Below, piece by piece: positions 52,712 through 63,407 of a stretch of 64,000 nt of DNA. Position 1 is the first letter of the stretch. Each line of letters starts with the position of its first letter. The translations under genes and the position numbers were made by a program. The DNA lies in assembly GCA_049594415.1 (NCBI GenBank), contig JBMYJM010000002.1, positions 124,001 to 188,000 of the forward strand, read 5' to 3'. Origin of the DNA: Arctic95D-9 sp049594415. GTDB taxonomy: Bacteria > Verrucomicrobiota > Verrucomicrobiia > Verrucomicrobiales > DEV007. Below the pieces are notes generated by a model that saw only the letters and a list, made by a program, of their open reading frames with translations, was not told the origin of the DNA and did no database searches.

Positions 52712-55700
52712 ATGTATTTTGGAATTCGAGGGAAAGTGGCTTTGCTGGTCATGCTGGCTACGGCTGCGTCTGCGCTGTTAGTAGCAAAAGTGCTTTCCAC
52801 CAAGGCGGAGTCCGTCCTTCGTGATCACGAACTGGTCGATCTCGGCGACGAGGCTGAACTGCGGGCCTGGGAAATGATCGATCAGGTCGACGGCCTGAGT
52901 GACGACCTTAACAGCATAGTAAACAGCGAAGTGTTCCAACAGAGCGTCGCCGATAAGGCAGACCCGGAGAAACTGCTCGTCATGGCTCAAGGTCTGTGTA
53001 AACGCTACTGGAAAAATCACCTCCGGGTTGAGGTCATCACCTTCGGGGATGAAGGTTCTGAATCGATCGTTCTGGCTGAGAAAGCCAGGCTGACCATGAG
53101 CGAACCGTGGCTCCCCGGCCCCGAAGCTGGCCCACGCGTCCGCCTGTCCCCAATTATGCGCACCCAGCTGGAGCGGCTTGATCTACCCGGCCGCGACTCA
53201 GAAATATGCTGGACACCGATCGTTTGGGCAATGGCTTATCTCGGCGAAAGAGACGGCAGTCCCGCCTATGTGCGGATTATGATGGCGATACCGCCCGTCA
53301 CTTCTCCCCGCCACTTCCTTGTCCTCGAGGACGCCCACGGAAACCAGATCATTCGCCACGATGAAGACGAGTCTGCCACTGACAACGACCAGATTTTCCT
53401 TTCCCTTCACGACAATGAGAAACTCCACGACGCCCTTGAGCGCGCCCGGGAGAGAACCGCCAATCCTCAGCCCGACGAAGTCGAACCCAAGGTAGAGCGA
53501 CTGGCCAGACAGGAAGTCATTGATCTGAAACAAGCTTACTATTTTCAGGAGGCTCTGCCCAACGAGCGCTTCGCTGATGCGCTTCGCAAGGCCGACCCAA
53601 GCGAGCTTGGAAACTTTTCTGAACTGCTTCGAACCCAGCTTAATCAACATGGCACATTCGGCGGTTTGTCCAACCAAGCCGGGGAAATCCGGCTACTCGC
53701 GCCTTCGCAGGAAAAGCTGGAAAAGCTTCAAGAGGGCATCACCTCATCGTTGTCAGAAAATTTCGGGGAGGAGTTCGACGGCTTCGACTGGCGTGGCCGA
53801 GTCGAGTGCGACCAGATCAGTGTCTGGACCGTTCGTGCACTCGTTGGCCAATACCGCGCGCCCCAGGAATATCTGCTCCACTACGCCGTCCTCGAAGATG
53901 AACTAGCCTCCTCCATAGCCTACGAGATGCTGTCGCTTCAGACCATCGCCATCTTTGTCGCTGCCGGCTTCGGTTTCATCGGGTTTCTGATTGCCATGCA
54001 CTTCATTCGCCCGCTCAAACGCATGACCGGTACTGCGCAGGCTATCACCGACTCAGAGCGGGAAACTTTCCATCAACGGGTCGCCGACCTTGCCCGGGGA
54101 CTCGACATCAAGCGCCAGGATGAAGTCGGTGACATTGCCCGCGCTTCTAAACGCCTCTTCGAAGAACTTATCGCTTTCCAGGAGGAACTGGAACAGCGCG
54201 TCAACAATCGCACCCGCGAACTTCGTCGCGCCAACAGCGAGTTGGAGAAGGCCTACGAAAAACTCATGAGCCTGAGTCACGAGAAAGATGCCTTTGTCGC
54301 GAAAGTGAGCCATGACCTGCGCCAACCGCTCAACGCCATTTTTCTTCAGGTGGAAGCTTTACGTCTCTCCGACCTCGATGAAGAGCAAAGCCAGGACGTC
54401 GACCGCATTCACGCCCATGCCGCCCGCGAGCTGAACCTGGTGAACGACATTCTCGAATACCAGAAAATCATTATGGGAGCTGAGACCCTCAGCAAGGATG
54501 AGATCAATGTCTCCTCTCTTCTAAGGGACCTCCAGAATACCTTTGCCGCAGAAGCGAAGAAAAAGGGACTCTCCTTCGTCAAAAGCGGGAGCGATACTCT
54601 TCCATCCATCATTGCCGATGATCGCCGGGTCAGACAAGTGCTTGGCAACCTTATTGGAAACTCTATTAAGTTCACCAAAGAGGGAACCGTGACGCTCGAT
54701 GCCCGGGCCCGTGAGATCAATGATGTCTCCTGGGTCGAGTTCACAGTCTCGGATACGGGACGTGGCATGAGCCCGGAAGAGCAGGCCAAAGCGTTTGTCC
54801 CCTTTGTCTCGAATAAAAAAGACAATGCCGGTGGCAGCGGTCTGGGCCTTTCAATCTGTAAGGAGCTGATTTCGCAGATGGGAGGGCGGATCGGATTTGT
54901 CAGCGAAGTGAACAAAGGCACGCACTTCAGCATTTTCCTCCCGCGCGAACCGGTGTCCGAACACTACGAATCGAAAGAGGCAGCGGAGAACATGGTCAGC
55001 CCCACCAGCCCCTCGTCCAGTGATGGCGAAAGTCCAATCCCGCGCGACGCAACGATTCTGGTCATCGATGACGATCAGAAAGTCCGCGAAATGCTCACCC
55101 GCATGCTTGAAGTGCAGGGTTACCGCGTCCTCGCTGCCGTGGACGGAAACAGTGGACTGGAAATGGCCAAGGAACATCACCCCGATGCCATCACCCTCGA
55201 TGTGGTCATGCCCGGTGGCATGGATGGCTGGGAGGTTCTCAACCATCTCAAGGAATCAGAGGATACCCAGTCAATCCCTGTGGTCATGGTGTCCGTGATG
55301 GCCGAGCAGGAAAACGGCAGCGCGCTTGATGTTGAGGACTATCTCGTTAAACCCGTCGACATGAAAAGACTCAGCCGAGTGATCGCACGGGCAACCAACC
55401 AGTCGAACAGTCAGAGCCTTCTGCTTGTCGACGACGATGAAGCCTGCCTTGAGGCCATGAGCCGCATCCTCGATGAAGCCGGCTGGAAAACCACCAAAGC
55501 CCATGATGGAGCGGAGGCCCTCGATTTGCTGAAGAAAACCCGTCCGGCAGCCATCGTCCTCGATCTACTCATGCCTGTCATGGACGGCTTTGAGTTTATC
55601 GAGAAGCTCCAGTCCGATGAGCAGTTGCGCTCGATTCCTGTGATCGTCCTCTCTGGGAAAGATCCGTCAGAGAATGAGCAAGCTTTCCTGCGGGAGCGTG

Positions 55701-55789
55701 TCACCACCGTGCTGAAAAAAGACCAGAGGTCTGCGGACGAGCTCATCACGGCCATTAACGACAAAATCCAGAACCGACTCGATCGATAG
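52712..55789 (+). CDS. Membrane hybrid histidine kinase with two receiver domains
   Basis: A 1025-residue protein. Two membrane segments (about 9-28 and 411-433) flank a periplasmic sensor of about 380 residues without a recognised fold. Then HAMP (about 434-490), coiled coil, HisKA with VSHDLRQPLNAI (phosphoacceptor His534), HATPase with N box GNLIGNSIKFT, G1 VSDTGRGMSPEEQ and G2 GGSGLGLSICKEL; then receiver 1 with Asp830 (ITLDVVMPGGMDGW, Lys in YLVKPVD) and receiver 2 with Asp951 (IVLDLLMPVMDGFE). All phospho-relay residues look intact. No Hpt or output regulator is adjacent, so the downstream partner is unknown. Confidence 0.92.
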   Translation: MYFGIRGKVALLVMLATAASALLVAKVLSTKAESVLRDHELVDLGDEAELRAWEMIDQVDGLSDDLNSIVNSEVFQQSVADKADPEKLLVMAQGLCKRYWKNHLRVEVITFGDEGSESIVLAEKARLTMSEPWLPGPEAGPRVRLSPIMRTQLERLDLPGRDSEICWTPIVWAMAYLGERDGSPAYVRIMMAIPPVTSPRHFLVLEDAHGNQIIRHDEDESATDNDQIFLSLHDNEKLHDALERARERTANPQPDEVEPKVERLARQEVIDLKQAYYFQEALPNERFADALRKADPSELGNFSELLRTQLNQHGTFGGLSNQAGEIRLLAPSQEKLEKLQEGITSSLSENFGEEFDGFDWRGRVECDQISVWTVRALVGQYRAPQEYLLHYAVLEDELASSIAYEMLSLQTIAIFVAAGFGFIGFLIAMHFIRPLKRMTGTAQAITDSERETFHQRVADLARGLDIKRQDEVGDIARASKRLFEELIAFQEELEQRVNNRTRELRRANSELEKAYEKLMSLSHEKDAFVAKVSHDLRQPLNAIFLQVEALRLSDLDEEQSQDVDRIHAHAARELNLVNDILEYQKIIMGAETLSKDEINVSSLLRDLQNTFAAEAKKKGLSFVKSGSDTLPSIIADDRRVRQVLGNLIGNSIKFTKEGTVTLDARAREINDVSWVEFTVSDTGRGMSPEEQAKAFVPFVSNKKDNAGGSGLGLSICKELISQMGGRIGFVSEVNKGTHFSIFLPREPVSEHYESKEAAENMVSPTSPSSSDGESPIPRDATILVIDDDQKVREMLTRMLEVQGYRVLAAVDGNSGLEMAKEHHPDAITLDVVMPGGMDGWEVLNHLKESEDTQSIPVVMVSVMAEQENGSALDVEDYLVKPVDMKRLSRVIARATNQSNSQSLLLVDDDEACLEAMSRILDEAGWKTTKAHDGAEALDLLKKTRPAAIVLDLLMPVMDGFEFIEKLQSDEQLRSIPVIVLSGKDPSENEQAFLRERVTTVLKKDQRSADELITAINDKIQNRLDR

Positions 55790-55790
55790 C

Positions 55791-56045
55791 GCAGAATCTT
55801 ATCAAGGTGGTCGGAAAACGTCCTTCGAATATCCTGCGCTCTCTTCCTTCTCGAATCACGGGCGCGAAACCTTCACCTATTCCCGAAACCGCTTCGAACG
55901 CCTTCCCGTCGAAGACGATGCTTTAGCCTGAGAAGAAATCGCCGGGATTGATCTTGACGCCGTCGACAGGCGCCTACTAGCCGCCAAATCCCTCTCCACC
56001 GCCGCTTTTCACCGCCTCTTCCCGGGGTTAAAAGAGCATTTTTAA
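55791..56045 (+). pseudogene. Coding-like remnant with one in-frame TGA, product unknown
   Basis: One frame across the spacer between the histidine kinase and fusA reads as protein-like for about 84 codons, interrupted only by TGA at 55929-55931. Before the TGA it gives SRNRFERLPVEDDALA; after it EEIAGIDLDAVDRRLLAAK and then FHRLFPGLKEHF, ending at TAA 56043-56045. Codon choice (C/G thirds) matches real genes nearby. No start codon or ribosome site is seen. It might be the 3' remnant of a gene; random GC-rich sequence cannot be ruled out. Confidence 0.35.
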
Positions 56046-56191
56046 CCATTTTCCAGGCCTGCGCCCGTAAATGAAGCCACTCGGCGCGTCGAGAATAATT
56101 ATCATAAAACGAGAATTCCCTGTTGCCTTACGGCTGCTTTGAACAACTATACGCTTCGAAAATTCGGTTCCAACCCAAACTAAACAGGTAG

Positions 56192-58270
<2,079 letters not shown>

Positions 58271-58296
58271 ACGTCTTTACCGAAACAGTTAAAAAG

Positions 58297-58324
58297 AGGC
58301 CGGGCGGAAACGTCCGGCCTTTTT
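58297..58324 (+). terminator. Rho-independent terminator of fusA
   Basis: AGGCCGGGCG and CGTCCGGCCT form a 10-base stem (one G-T) with a GAAA tetraloop, followed by TTTTT. It lies 26 bases after the fusA stop. Confidence 0.88.
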
Positions 58325-58434
58325 GTTTAGCGGCGACATGACGAGATGCCTAGCGTTTGACGCTTGTCTGAAAAGCTCAACCCACTGTCACACAGTAGGT
58401 AATCAATCTGCCATCACTCGCCAGAAAATGACAA

Positions 58435-58466
58435 ACGGCGCGGATTGAAATCCGCGCCGTCTTTTT
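58435..58466. terminator. Bidirectional terminator-like hairpin between fusA and the minus-strand gene
   Basis: ACGGCGCGGATT and AATCCGCGCCGT are a perfect 12-base stem with a GA loop. The plus strand continues with CTTTTT, the minus strand with TTTG. It lies 36 bases past the end of the hypothetical minus-strand gene and could serve it. Confidence 0.7.
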
Positions 58467-58495
58467 AATCCAACGACAAAAATGGAATTATTAAG

Positions 58496-58987
58496 TTAAG
58501 CAGCGACGGACGGTTCGAGCACATCGAGGCGAAGGTGAGAACAGCTCAGAGCCTCGTTGCCTTCTTCGCTCTCCTGGCCAACAAAGGCAGTGAGACGAGC
58601 ATTCCCGTCCATGGAGAAAGCCGGATAGAGAAAGATCTCCCCGTTAATGCGAACACTACAAACAAAGTTTTTTCCGAAACGGTAGAGAGTCAAATCACAG
58701 GGAACCGGATCACCCGAATTGAGAGGCGACCTGGATAGATATCCGATGACACCCCCTTGGTTAGTTACATCGCAAATTTCACCCGTGGCCGGATAAATCG
58801 CTACGGTGATACCTCGCTTCATACTCTCATCGAGGATACCAACGACAACCCGGCGGGTCACGCGGGAAGGCTTGAGATCAACTTTGAAGCTCACTTCAGC
58901 CTTCGGATTGTCGACCGCAGGGGTCTGTCCCAGTTCTTCCAACTGGAACTGATCAAGATCAGGGATCAAGGTATTCATGATTTGCAA
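58496..58987 (-). CDS. Hypothetical protein
   Basis: A 163-residue soluble protein with no signal or membrane segment. Blocks are VDLKPSRVTRRVVVGILDE, AIYPATGEICDVTNQGGVIGYLS and VCSVRINGEIFLYPAFSMDGNARLTAFVGQE, a beta-sandwich look that resembles SPRY/concanavalin-type folds, but I cannot name the family. Starts at 58987 or 58978 are possible; no clear ribosome-binding site is seen. It faces rarA across an AT-rich spacer. Confidence 0.65.
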   Translation of the reverse strand: MQIMNTLIPDLDQFQLEELGQTPAVDNPKAEVSFKVDLKPSRVTRRVVVGILDESMKRGITVAIYPATGEICDVTNQGGVIGYLSRSPLNSGDPVPCDLTLYRFGKNFVCSVRINGEIFLYPAFSMDGNARLTAFVGQESEEGNEALSCSHLRLDVLEPSVAA

Positions 58988-59240
58988 TGGTGATGGGGCG
59001 GTAATTCGAAGCGATTCAGCACTCAGACAGTTAATGCTTCTTAATTATTTTAAAATTTTACGGCCCAAATTACGAATAATCAAACAAATTATTGAAATTA
59101 TTATAAATATTTAAAGTATCCGAAATTCTAGCCCTGTTTTTAAAGAATCGAATTGGTCTTGGCTTATGAAAAACCTGCCGTGGAGGGGAATTCTCGTTAC
59201 AAGGCGCAAATTCTGACTACCCTGATTTCTGACCCGTTTC
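58988..59240. promoter_or_regulatory. AT-rich divergent spacer between a hypothetical gene and rarA
   Basis: The 250 bases between the divergent starts contain a stretch (about 59036-59135) that is strikingly AT-rich in an otherwise GC-rich window, with runs such as AATTATTTTAAAATTTTA and ATTATTATAAATATTTAAA. Such DNA usually holds promoters for both genes. No DnaA-box cluster was seen. Confidence 0.45.
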
Positions 59241-60656
59241 ATGGACGATCTTTTCATAGATGAGGGAGCGGAAACGGCCTCCCCACCCCTTTCCGGCCCC
59301 CAAAAGCTCTCCCCTACCATGCCTCTCGCTGCGAGGATGCGTCCGCGGGTGCTCGAGGAATACGTCGGCCAGAAACACATCCTCGGCGTCGGCAAACTTC
59401 TGCGCAGGGCCATTGAAGCGGACCGTTTCACTTCTCTCATCTTCTACGGACCTCCCGGCGTTGGAAAAACCAGTCTGGCTGAACTGATCGCCCAGCGGAC
59501 CGAATCGCGATTCATTAACCTGTCCGGCGTTGAGAGCAACGTCGCTGAGATCCGTAAGGCTGTTGAAGCGGCCCGGCAGTTTCAACGGACCCGAGGAGAA
59601 GTGACCACCCTTTTCGTCGACGAGATTCATCGCTTCAATAAATCGCAGCAGGATGTTCTTCTTCCCCACATCGAACGCGGCACAGTTCGCTTCATCGGTG
59701 CAACGACACATAATCCTTATTTCTACGTCAACAGCCCACTCACTTCACGCAGCCAGGTTTTCCAACTGGAAGCTCTCACCGAAGATGATCTGGCGGGACT
59801 CCTGCGATCCGCGGTCGAAGACCCGGAGCGCGGGTTCGGAAAGAAAGCTCTCAATCTGCATGAAGATGCCGCCGCTCACCTAATCCGCATGTGTGACGGT
59901 GATGCCCGCAAGCTACTGACCTCTTTTGAACTGGCCGTCCTCACCACCGAACCAGACGAAGACACTGGAAAAATCTCGATCGACCTCGCGATCGCGGAAG
60001 ACTCCATCCAACGCAAGACCGTGGTCTATGATGCCGACGGAGACGGTCATTACGACACGATCTCTGCCTTCATCAAATCCATGCGCGGCTGTGACCCGGA
60101 CGCGACCCTCTACTGGCTCGCCAAGATGCTTTACGCCGGCGAAGACATTCGATTTATAGCCCGACGCATTGTCATCGCCGCCAGCGAAGACGTTGGCATG
60201 GCGGACAGCAACGCCCTCCGCGTCGCCGTTGCCGCGCAGCAGGCGGTTGAGTTTATTGGCATGCCCGAAGCACGCATTCCCCTCGCCCACGCGGCCGTAT
60301 ATCTGGCTACAGCTCCCAAGAGCAACCGGGCCTATGCCGGGATTAACGCAGCGATGAAGGATATTGCTGAAGGTCGCAGTCTTGCCGTCCCTCCTCATCT
60401 TCGCACCAAGACGAGTCAGAAACTAGGCGTCGAGGGTGGCGCTGTTGAGAATAACGAAACTGCCTACCTCTACGGCCACGACTACGAAAATGGATATGTT
60501 CCCCAGGCTTACCTGCCTGAAGGGCGCGTTTACTACGACCCCTCGAGCAATGGTCTTGAACAGCGTGTTGCAGAACGCCTCGATCACTGGCGAGAGCAGT
60601 TTGAGCAAAACAACAATCCGTCTACCAAAGGGAACACGACTGGGGACGACTTCTAG
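59241..60656 (+). CDS. rarA: Replication-associated recombination protein A (RarA/MgsA)
   Basis: A 471-residue AAA+ ATPase acting at stalled replication forks. Walker A is GPPGVGKTSLAEL, Walker B TLFVDEIHRFNKSQQD, sensor 1 GATTHNPYF, then the tetramerisation domain beginning at about 250 and ending with YLYGHDYENGYVPQAYLPEG. The N-terminus DDLFIDEGAETASPPLSG lacks the SSB-binding core but ends in the family block PLAARMRPRVLEEYVGQ. It overlaps the convergent gene by 4 bases. Confidence 0.94.
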   Translation: MDDLFIDEGAETASPPLSGPQKLSPTMPLAARMRPRVLEEYVGQKHILGVGKLLRRAIEADRFTSLIFYGPPGVGKTSLAELIAQRTESRFINLSGVESNVAEIRKAVEAARQFQRTRGEVTTLFVDEIHRFNKSQQDVLLPHIERGTVRFIGATTHNPYFYVNSPLTSRSQVFQLEALTEDDLAGLLRSAVEDPERGFGKKALNLHEDAAAHLIRMCDGDARKLLTSFELAVLTTEPDEDTGKISIDLAIAEDSIQRKTVVYDADGDGHYDTISAFIKSMRGCDPDATLYWLAKMLYAGEDIRFIARRIVIAASEDVGMADSNALRVAVAAQQAVEFIGMPEARIPLAHAAVYLATAPKSNRAYAGINAAMKDIAEGRSLAVPPHLRTKTSQKLGVEGGAVENNETAYLYGHDYENGYVPQAYLPEGRVYYDPSSNGLEQRVAERLDHWREQFEQNNNPSTKGNTTGDDF

Positions 60657-62155
60657 CGGAATTCGGGTTCAAGGTAGTCAAGATAGCGCGTGATGCGATC
60701 GTTTCGCCTCGGTGGCGGCTTCTCTTCAAGTTTCCGTCGCATCTTTGAATATTCATCGAAAGCTTTACTGCGTTCGGGAGCACGGGTCGCTTCGAAGAAG
60801 TTAAGATAGTCGGATGTCTGAACCAGGGTATTACGAATCTTTCCTCTCAATTCCTGAAGATTGGCCAACTCTGCATCAACCCCCTCGATCTTGTTATTGG
60901 CGACCTTTTGAATGACCGCGCAGTAACGGTCAATCACTGGCCGGTAGAGAGGAAAGCCAGTTCGCTTGAGAGCCTGCAACTGGAAATAGCAACGGTCCAG
61001 TTTTTCAACGGCCCCATCACGCTCCATGAATTCAGCGTAGTTTCCTAATGACCCTTCCCAACCGGGGTCCGCCGGGCCCTGTTTCGGCTTTTTCTGCAAC
61101 TTATTGAAAAAGCCCGGCTTCGGATTTTCCGCAACCAACGTATCCTGTGGTCGCCAGCGCAGCTTGAGAGCTTCGTTCAACCAATGCTCTGTTTCATCCC
61201 ACTCCATGAACTCGAAACTCTGCTGCTGGCCGAAATTGGCCACCTGGAGAGCCCACCACTTCTCCATTCCCTCATCCATTTCCCGAAAAGCAGGAAAATG
61301 CTGACGCAGCAGAGGTGCCATTGCTCTCTTCCCGGTGCCGGGAAGATCGCCTAAGAGAGCCCTTAAAGCGTGATCGCCCTCGGGCTGATCGATCAAGGCC
61401 GCCACCATCGCTCCGGCAGAACTGCGGAAGATGGTATAGCTAATGGGATCAAGAGAAGCTGAATCCATCACTTCAAAGAGCTCGTCCGGCTTCAACATCT
61501 GACCGCTTTTGAGAATACCTTCGAAGAACGCACTGGGTCGCCCGCCGTCGCGGTGCTCAATGTAGAGGTCGAAACCGTGAACCAACCATTCCGGAACTTC
61601 GAGATCCTTGCCCTCAAGAAGTGACGGATCCTTTCCGTATGGAGCCAGCATCAGGTCAGCCAGCAGGGCCTCAATAACGGCCAGGCGAAACCGGCGCTCA
61701 GTGAACTCATCGTGCAGCCGAACCGATATCTTCGCGATGACTCGATTGTCTGCGCGAAGCTCGAGGGAAGTGATCACATCCTCGCCGATGTAGACATCGC
61801 GAGCATCTCCCCACAGCTCAACCGCGATCGGAATGGTCCAGCCCCCCCTGACGATGGGACCGTTGGGCCGGATCCGGTAAATCGAGGAACGGAATGAATC
61901 CCTGAGGTCGTTGGCAAACGTGCTGAACATGACCCGGGCCTGGGGATTCTGTCCAAAAGCCCGGATCTGGTATGACTCGCCCCATTCGGTGGCGCGCCCC
62001 ACATCGTCGACTGAGGAGCGGGCAGTTTGCAGCCCCGCTGAAGTCCCGCCCTCACCGGGGGCATTCTGGGCAGGAGCGCCCGAAACACAAAGGAGCCCCG
62101 TGGCCAAACAAGCCACGAAACCCCAAATCGGACATGCTGGTAGCATCCACCGCAT
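60653..62155 (-). CDS. Secreted hypothetical protein, peptidase-MA-like scaffold without HExxH
   Basis: A 500-residue protein with a signal peptide (about 1-30, MRWMLPACPIWGFVACL...). The middle part has the spacing of MA-like metallopeptidase domains (FRLAVIEALLADLMLAPYG, then EVPEWLVHGFDLYIEHRDGG and SAGAMVAALIDQ), but no H-E-x-x-H is present: the position reads EALLADL. It could be a non-catalytic relative. The C-terminus (about 400-480) is helical. Downstream it overlaps rarA by 4 bases. Confidence 0.68.
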   Translation of the reverse strand: MRWMLPACPIWGFVACLATGLLCVSGAPAQNAPGEGGTSAGLQTARSSVDDVGRATEWGESYQIRAFGQNPQARVMFSTFANDLRDSFRSSIYRIRPNGPIVRGGWTIPIAVELWGDARDVYIGEDVITSLELRADNRVIAKISVRLHDEFTERRFRLAVIEALLADLMLAPYGKDPSLLEGKDLEVPEWLVHGFDLYIEHRDGGRPSAFFEGILKSGQMLKPDELFEVMDSASLDPISYTIFRSSAGAMVAALIDQPEGDHALRALLGDLPGTGKRAMAPLLRQHFPAFREMDEGMEKWWALQVANFGQQQSFEFMEWDETEHWLNEALKLRWRPQDTLVAENPKPGFFNKLQKKPKQGPADPGWEGSLGNYAEFMERDGAVEKLDRCYFQLQALKRTGFPLYRPVIDRYCAVIQKVANNKIEGVDAELANLQELRGKIRNTLVQTSDYLNFFEATRAPERSKAFDEYSKMRRKLEEKPPPRRNDRITRYLDYLEPEFR

Positions 62156-62218
62156 TGGTCGAACCTAGCAAAACCGATTCCTTCGCGCAACCCGCCTGCC
62201 TTTCTTCAAACCGGGCTC

Positions 62219-62254
62219 AAAAAAAGGCCGGGTATCTGCGAGAGATACCCGGCC
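62219..62254 (-). terminator. Rho-independent terminator of the Hsp20 genes
   Basis: On the minus strand GGCCGGGTATCT and AGATACCCGGCC are a perfect 12-base stem with a 5-base loop, followed by TTTTTTT. It lies 34 bases past the stop of the second Hsp20 gene. Confidence 0.9.
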
Positions 62255-62288
62255 CGGCTTTGCTAATGAGATAATGAAACCGAAAACG

Positions 62289-62696
62289 TCAGCTGACTGC
62301 GATCGTCCTTGGCTTGGAGGCTTCCTTCAACGGAAGTCGGAGGGTTAAGACTCCGTCCTCCTGGAGAGCGGAGATTCCCTCGGGATCGACCTCAGGGCCG
62401 ACATCGAGTCGAAGTTGGTAATGCCTCTCAGTTGGATAGTCACCCAGGGCCTGCCAGCCCTCGGGAACAGGATTACTCCGGGAAGCCATTACTTCGAGAA
62501 TTTCGTTCTCGATGGATACATCGACCTGGTTCTTGGCAACGCCGGGAAGCCTTACAGCGACTTCCCAGGCTTCGTCGTCGTAGCGGGAAGTGTAATGGGG
62601 ACGGATCGTGACTCCGCTGTGTTTTTCAGTCGCGGTCTTCGCAACTTCACTGGTGTGGCAGCTCCCGCCGCAGCATGAATCTTGTTTTTCACTCAT
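62289..62696 (-). CDS. Small heat shock protein (Hsp20) with Cys-rich N-terminus
   Basis: A 135-residue alpha-crystallin domain chaperone. ATG 62696 is chosen: AAAGGAG stands 8 bases upstream, and the longer frame would be unsupported. The N-terminal arm holds S-C-C-G-G-S-C-H (about residues 7-14), unlike normal hydrophobic sHsp arms. The alpha-crystallin region begins IRPHYTSRYDDEAWEVAVRLPGV and has ISALQEDGVLTLRLPL; it ends AVS without the usual I-x-I. It is 31 bases downstream of the other Hsp20 gene, transcribed with it. Confidence 0.88.
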   Translation of the reverse strand: MSEKQDSCCGGSCHTSEVAKTATEKHSGVTIRPHYTSRYDDEAWEVAVRLPGVAKNQVDVSIENEILEVMASRSNPVPEGWQALGDYPTERHYQLRLDVGPEVDPEGISALQEDGVLTLRLPLKEASKPRTIAVS

Positions 62697-62727
62697 GGTT
62701 AATTCTCCTTTCGTGATGGGGATCGTT

Positions 62728-63147
62728 TTATTTGATTTCAATTCGGACCGGCTTGGCTTCGTCAGCTTTTGCCAGGTTAAGCTCGAGAATGCCGTTTTCG
62801 AGGCTTGCAGAGATTCCATCCGGATCAGCATCCTCAGGGACACGGAGGATTTGCTCGCTCCTGTCAAAACTTCCGGGTGCGTCCAGACTCCTCCGCCGCT
62901 CACAGGCGAGCCGCAACAAGCCCTCGTCGAGCTCAAGCTTGAGCTTCTCTTTCTTCACTCCGGGGAGTTCCACACGGGCAACGTAGCTCTCTTCGTTTTC
63001 ATACCACTCGACTCCGGAATACGGTGCCGATGTGGAGGAACCAAGAGTTGATCGCAGCAACGGGGCGAAAGCCCGGAAATGATCCGCAAACAGCGAGTCA
63101 AAATCACTGAAGAGGGAATTCAAATGGGGATATCGAACTATTTTCAT
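62728..63147 (-). CDS. Small heat shock protein (Hsp20)
   Basis: A 139-residue chaperone that holds unfolding proteins. The N-terminal arm is MKIVRYPHLNSLFSDFDSLFADH; the alpha-crystallin domain carries WYENEESYVARVELPGVKKEKLKLEL and PDGISASLENGILELNLAKAD, and ends with the I-E-I-K tail motif that docks in oligomers. It is the first gene of the pair and lies 38 bases below a sigma-54-like promoter start. Confidence 0.92.
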   Translation of the reverse strand: MKIVRYPHLNSLFSDFDSLFADHFRAFAPLLRSTLGSSTSAPYSGVEWYENEESYVARVELPGVKKEKLKLELDEGLLRLACERRRSLDAPGSFDRSEQILRVPEDADPDGISASLENGILELNLAKADEAKPVRIEIK

Positions 63148-63194
63148 GGATAGATATATGGGGTTTGAGTTCTGATTACTCTCAGCAATTTTTC

Positions 63195-63212
63195 ATGCAG
63201 CCTTCATGCCAA
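63195..63212 (-). promoter_or_regulatory. Sigma-54 (-24/-12) promoter candidate for the Hsp20 pair
   Basis: The minus strand reads TTGGCATGAAGGCTGCAT: GG at the -24 position and GC at -12 with exactly 10 bases between, and CAT/CTGCA close to the TGGCAC-N5-TTGCA consensus. Transcription would begin about 12 bases past the GC, leaving a leader of roughly 35-40 bases before the ATG at 63147. No rpoN or activator gene is in the window. Confidence 0.45.
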
Positions 63213-63407
63213 CTTCCCGAACAAGAATCTCAACCCATTGACCTTCAATTATTTGTAAAAATATCCGCCAAAACAACAAAGATACAGGTAGAGTCATATT
63301 GGCACAATCGACAGCATATCCGAGACAATCACTGGGGACATAATGACACAATTTCAGGCCAATTGACTTCTTTTTGCCTATCTGATTTGATCGAGGGCCT
63401 CCTATCC

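Noticed and set aside
59036..59135. AT-rich stretch as a replication origin
   Set aside because: No DnaA-box cluster or dnaA/dnaN/gidA genes nearby; rarA next to it is not origin-specific.
63301..63318. TTGGCACAATCGACAGCA as a second sigma-54 promoter
   Set aside because: The GC pair is one base too far from the GG pair for -24/-12 spacing.
63363..63391. Sigma-70-like TTGACT-17-TTTGAT before the YihX-like gene
   Set aside because: The implied start would leave almost no leader and would exclude the ribosome-binding site from the transcript.
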